Shown: in pieces, positions 61,201 through 64,000 of the stretch | Position numbering within the stretch: the first letter of the stretch is position 1 | Layout of the letters: the number at the start of each line of letters is the position of its first letter | DNA from: Symsagittifera roscoffensis | Lineage: Eukaryota > Xenacoelomorpha > Acoela > Convolutidae | Direction of reading: 5' to 3' | DNA: 64,000 bases | NCBI RefSeq assembly: GCF_963678635.1 | Contig: NC_087062.1 | Coordinates: 14,681,789 to 14,745,788, forward strand | Position numbers and translations under genes: made by a program | The notes under the pieces: model-generated | Database searches by the model: none | What the model was told of the DNA's origin: nothing | The model's input: only the letters and a program-made list of their open reading frames with translations

Positions 61201-62651
61201 TAAAACCGATAAAGGTTTCAAGAAATCCTTATCTTGTGGTTTTATTTTTTTTCTCGATTCATTAACTTTTTTGATAGCCAAAAAATTCACAAAGGATGAT
61301 CAATTGAATCGAAAATGTCCTTTCTAGACGGAGTGCCGCTAAGCAAAGAAGATACGGCGGCTCCCAAGTTCACAGTGTTCTTGAAGCCAGGAGTGTCTGA
61401 GATCAAGATCCGAGCAAACGACTCCTGCAATGTTCAGACGTACAGGGTCATTCAAGTCTCTGTAAGTTGATCTCAAGTTCCCGAATACCAATTTCCTCTG
61501 GTGTGTTTTTTCAAATGTCAAACTTTTGGATTGAAGTTTGTAGTCCTTGGTTTATTTTACAGCAGCCGAATCTGCAATTTTTCTCCAAAGTTTTTTAAAA
61601 AGAGTTGTTTGTATTATTCGTGGATGTGTCATCTGATTCTGATTTCTTTTAAAGTATTTTGCTTCATAACAAATTGAGACTAATTTGTTGCGTCTGTTTT
61701 CATTGTAGTGTGAGCAGGACATCAGTGAAGACCAAGTGGAGGGAGTGGTGGATGGGATGGGGGAGATAGACAGTCCCGAGACCCAGCAGAAGACTCTGTC
61801 TCAGCTGAATGCCGCTTCTGACAAGTGCAATGCGGGATGTGCGGACAAGGTTTCTATGGTGCTCGAAGGAGTGTCAGTCGAGGACGACAACGCTGCCGCC
61901 CAGGTACGTTTTATCCTCGTTGGAGCTTGGTGCATGCCCGATGCCCTGATTGATAGATGCAACTTCAGAAATTACAATTTTAAATTTTCAATTTGGAAAT
62001 TGCCAGGCCGCCATAACTGCAGAAGCTGATCATAGAGTTAGAAGCGTGGTTTTCCGTTTGCGAATTCTTCAAATAAAATTATCAAAAAATTACCCAAAAA
62101 CTATTTAAGTGTGCGATAAATGGTAGTTGGTTGAATTAATTAGCAACGAGGATCTGTACACATATACGAGCCAGTCTAAGAAACTAATCAGAGAAAATAG
62201 TTCAATTTTTTTAGAAGAACTATCTGAGCTGCGTCTTTTTTCAGTTACAGATCATAGACCAACTAAGATCGATATTTAAAAAATTTGTTTTCAGGAAGAG
62301 AGCAATTTGTTTAGTTACAAAATTTATCCAGAAAATCCCATCTTGGAAGAACACCAATCAGGCCTGTTAGCTGCCTATCGAGTCATGTCCTCTTTTCTAT
62401 TATTTTTTCTTCTTCAAAGAAATATTCTAAAAAAATATTCCTTATCAAAAACAGGTTGCGAGTTTTGCGGCCGCTGCCAAAGTGGACACGATGAGTTCGG
62501 AGTCGCAGGGTCGCATGGTGAAAATGGTTGAGAAGTCCTACAAGGCACTGGGGAAGAAGAAGGGAAACACAAAGGGCAAGTCACGTGCTCTAAGACAGGG
62601 AGCCAATTTGCCCGGCAAAGTGATGCTCTCCGGATTCAAAAAGACCTCAAG
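46244..62651 (+). CDS. Large polycystin-1/REJ-like extracellular protein, first 22 exons (3' end beyond window)
   Basis: Exons: 46244-46304, 46851-47003, 48131-48241, 48533-48646, 49875-50080, 52423-52782, 53051-53273, 53623-53837, 54223-54345, 54950-55176, 55623-55759, 55929-56134, 56389-56690, 56916-57034, 57364-57594, 57929-58175, 58916-59048, 59499-59594, 59872-60118, 61328-61461, 61709-61903 and 62455-62651. All joins agree in phase, giving about 1,345 residues, open at the right. The first exon encodes a short basic stretch and a hydrophobic core, a signal peptide. Exon 2 has an LDLa-like end (NNGYPDCNSELDE). Exon 4 is an LDLa module (CDGILDCENGLDEDVC, with five rather than six cysteines). 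Exons 5-6 form a WSC domain with all eight cysteines in order. The rest is beta-rich with paired cysteines (CGC, CDHC, CDNC), consistent with REJ-like sequence; the last exon is Lys-rich. Signal-LDLa-WSC architecture suggests polycystin-1 relatives, but membrane, GPS and PLAT parts would lie outside, so the family call is partly inferred. Some other LDLa/WSC surface protein is possible. Confidence 0.7.
47310..47915 (-). mobile_element. Near full-length GTTCCGACCATT family element
   Basis: From CGGTTATTGTGCTAGTAGCG and CAGAATGTTCCGACCATAA on the left to TGTGGTACCTGATTTTGCGT, ACACTCGAATACAAAG and ATTTTCAACGGTCG on the right, all family blocks are present in order. It sits in intron 2 of the polycystin-like gene. 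Confidence 0.7.
48900..49197 (+). repeat. tRNA-derived SINE, core type C
   Basis: The 5' module (GTGTGTTATTACGAACC, CTAACCTAACTCGCACTT), core at 49068-49125 with a perfect box B CCGGTTCGAATC, and short 3' module (CTAGTGTTCTCGCCTCTGT) are all present. It lies in intron 4 of the polycystin-like gene. Confidence 0.7.
50572..51510 (+). mobile_element. Helitron-like element with diverged ~171-bp core repeats
   Basis: It starts with ACACAAGCCAAGCGTAGTGT and CTAATATAAGTCGCAAAC, continues through ATGGGATTTGTTATTTT as in the 16915 copy, then core repeat units, and ends near CATCAGTAAAATATG and CAGCAGCTGACTTATA, a decayed terminus. A second 5' module follows at 51532. Both lie in the large intron between exons 5 and 6 of the polycystin-like gene. 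Confidence 0.5.
58442..58826 (+). mobile_element. Intact hAT-type MITE, 385 bp, with exact 8-bp target duplication
   Basis: It starts CAGGGGCGGATTTAGGGGG and ends with the inverse CTAGATCCGCCCCTG after a C-run. The flanks CTTGGAAC (58434-58441) and CTTGGAAC (58827-58834) are identical, an 8-bp target-site duplication typical of the hAT superfamily. There is no transposase. The CAGGGGCGGAT terminus with a G-run is known from non-autonomous hAT families in many invertebrates. It lies in intron 16 of the polycystin-like gene. Confidence 0.88.
60144..60480 (+). repeat. tRNA-derived SINE, core type C
   Basis: The 5' module (GCGAGCAGCTTGTG, CTAACACGCAAATGAAAG), core at 60291-60365 (GTGGCTGAGTGGTAGTG to GGTTCGAATCCGAG, perfect box B) and 3' module (TTTGCGACGCGAAGCTTCGCC) are complete. 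It lies in intron 19 of the polycystin-like gene. Confidence 0.72.
60612..61180 (-). mobile_element. Near full-length GTTCCGACCATT family element
   Basis: It runs from AAAGATAGCCGGTCACTG and CACAAAATGCTTCGACTATA to TGTGGTACCTGATTTCGCGT, ACACCCGAATGCAAAG and TTTTCAATGGTTGGAAC. The internal GTTCAAATCACGATTCAAA and CAAACCGGTTTTTCTCGAGA blocks are present. It lies in intron 19 of the polycystin-like gene. Confidence 0.7.
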
Positions 62652-63890
62652 GTGAGAATTCTCCTCTAATTCAATAGAAAATACTCATAATTTTAATTGA
62701 CAGAAACATTTAGTGAAGCTAAAAATTGACAAATTTTCACTTACGAGAGCAGATGTTTTGTAATCGGGAAGTACACTTTTTCCATTGAACAACTTCTCTT
62801 ACAAGTCTGAACTTCACCTTGGGTTTCTGAGGTCTGAATTTCAGTTTTTCTGGGAAAACTTGAATTGGCAGACCATCGTACGTTTGTCTGCTTATTTTTG
62901 CGAACTTACTTTCCAAATCTTGGAATTTTCTTCTTATTAGGCAATGTTTACTGTAACTTAAAGACGTTCTGTAAATTGTAATTTTACTAACTTCGTTTTT
63001 TCCCGTTTTTTTTTGCTAAAATGGTATCGGCTTATATATAACGGCTTAGCCATTTGAAATGACGTCGTTTGAAAGGCAAAACAGATTTAAATGTTTTTGT
63101 GTGCTTCGCGAGTGGCGAAGCGTAAAAATTTTGATTTTCAAAACTTAAAAGCTCAAATTTTTTTTTGTGACAGCTTTTTTTTTTACTCCTCGGCACCTAC
63201 CCAAATTTCGTCGATTAAATTGTCGCTCGGTAAACGTTTCTGAGTGTTTTTAACGCTGGTGGTTGTGTTTTGTTTTGTTTTGCTTCAAGTGAACATCATT
63301 CGAGACAACGTATGAAGTTTTCGTAAACGTTTTTTTTTAAACATTATTTCAAATGTAAATGAACACACTGAAGACACTTATCAAGTTCGTGGGATGTATT
63401 GAGAAAAAATCTTAAGAGATGTTCACAAGCTAATTTGATTTTGTTTTGCAATTTGACATTTGATATGTTTTCAAAATCATTTCATGGAGATATTAAGTCC
63501 TTAGTTCGGCAAATTTCTTCGTGGTATCAATTTTCTGGCATGACAATTGCAATTTTTTGATCCAATACAATGCTTTATAGTAATTTCACAAAACGAATAA
63601 AGTACGAAATTTAAAATAAGTGTTTCTCCAATTAAAATGACTTTAGTCTGTCGAATTGTCGAAGATGTCGAATTTCGCTTAGATTTTTACTAAAAATAAT
63701 ATAGTGAAATTTTTTTACTGAAATAAAACTACCGGCTTCAATTCTGACAAAATTTTATCAAAGTAAGCTTCCAATGTAGGCTAGCAAAATCAGGGTTACC
63801 AACTGGTCTCTGTTATAGTGACCGGTCACTATTGGTCTTTAAAAACTCTCTACTTTTTTACTGGTCACTATTTTGTTTATAGAGTACATC
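62652..63890. other. Start of intron 22 of the polycystin-like gene
   Basis: This is AT-rich intron sequence after the GTGAGA donor. No further exon with cysteine-rich or membrane-segment content is visible before the window edge. Confidence 0.45.
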
Positions 63891-63896
63891 AAAACT

Positions 63897-64000
63897 CCTG
63901 AGGTCCCCCCTTTGAACAATTTTGAGATATCTATTTTTGGCCGACGAACCCCAAAATTTTTATAAAGGCGCCTTTAGCGTCAATTTATACTAGTTTTGAG
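63897..64000 (+). mobile_element. hAT-type MITE fragment cut by the window edge
   Basis: AGGTCCCCCCTTTG, TTTGAGATATCTATTTTTGG, AAAGGCGCCTT and TATACTAGTTTTGAG match the interior of the 58442 element in the same orientation. The left terminus is missing, and the element continues past base 64000. Confidence 0.7.

Overview
The window looks like nuclear DNA from an invertebrate animal. It is AT-rich, its genes are split by introns of hundreds of bases to several kilobases with GT/AG borders, and it is loaded with short non-autonomous transposons. Animal-type products support this: a protein-only mitochondrial RNase P of metazoan layout and a very large extracellular protein with LDL-receptor class A and WSC modules, as in polycystin-1 relatives. 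I cannot name the species.

Layout. Bases 1-714 hold the last exon of an unrecognised alpha-helical protein on the + strand. Bases 715-4091 are gene-free and carry a decayed LINE endonuclease on the - strand and a tRNA-like fragment. Bases 4098-18553 (+) are a complete six-exon PRORP gene (mitochondrial RNase P catalytic subunit). All splice phases agree, giving 607 residues with every catalytic aspartate and zinc ligand. Bases 18554-23240 are repeats, including a satellite-like array with a period of about 171 bp and a Helitron-like end. Bases 23273-33811 (-) carry a transporter of the BT1 (folate-biopterin transporter) branch of the major facilitator superfamily. Eight exons are located; a 5' exon and one short internal exon are not. 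Bases 33830-46243 are mostly repeats, with one exon-like orphan at 41874-42052. Bases 46244 to beyond the right edge (+) are the 5' part of a large secreted or membrane gene. Its first 22 exons, about 1,345 residues, give a signal peptide, LDLa-like modules, a WSC domain, then long cysteine-containing beta-rich sequence.

PRORP and the transporter are convergent; the transporter and the polycystin-like gene are divergent. I see no sign that the genes form one pathway. PRORP acts in mitochondrial tRNA 5' processing, the BT1 protein should move folates or pterins across a membrane, and the polycystin-like product faces the outside of the cell.

The non-coding DNA is the most unusual part. It has a foldback element with ~300-bp arms, a hAT-type MITE with a perfect 8-bp target duplication, mosaic tRNA-derived SINEs in which at least three different tRNA-like cores share the same end modules, a family of MITE-like elements with ends like GTTCCGACCATT, a Helitron-like family with ~171-bp core repeats, and several long duplicated blocks. 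All exon borders were read by eye from splice signals, phase and family conservation, without transcript data.
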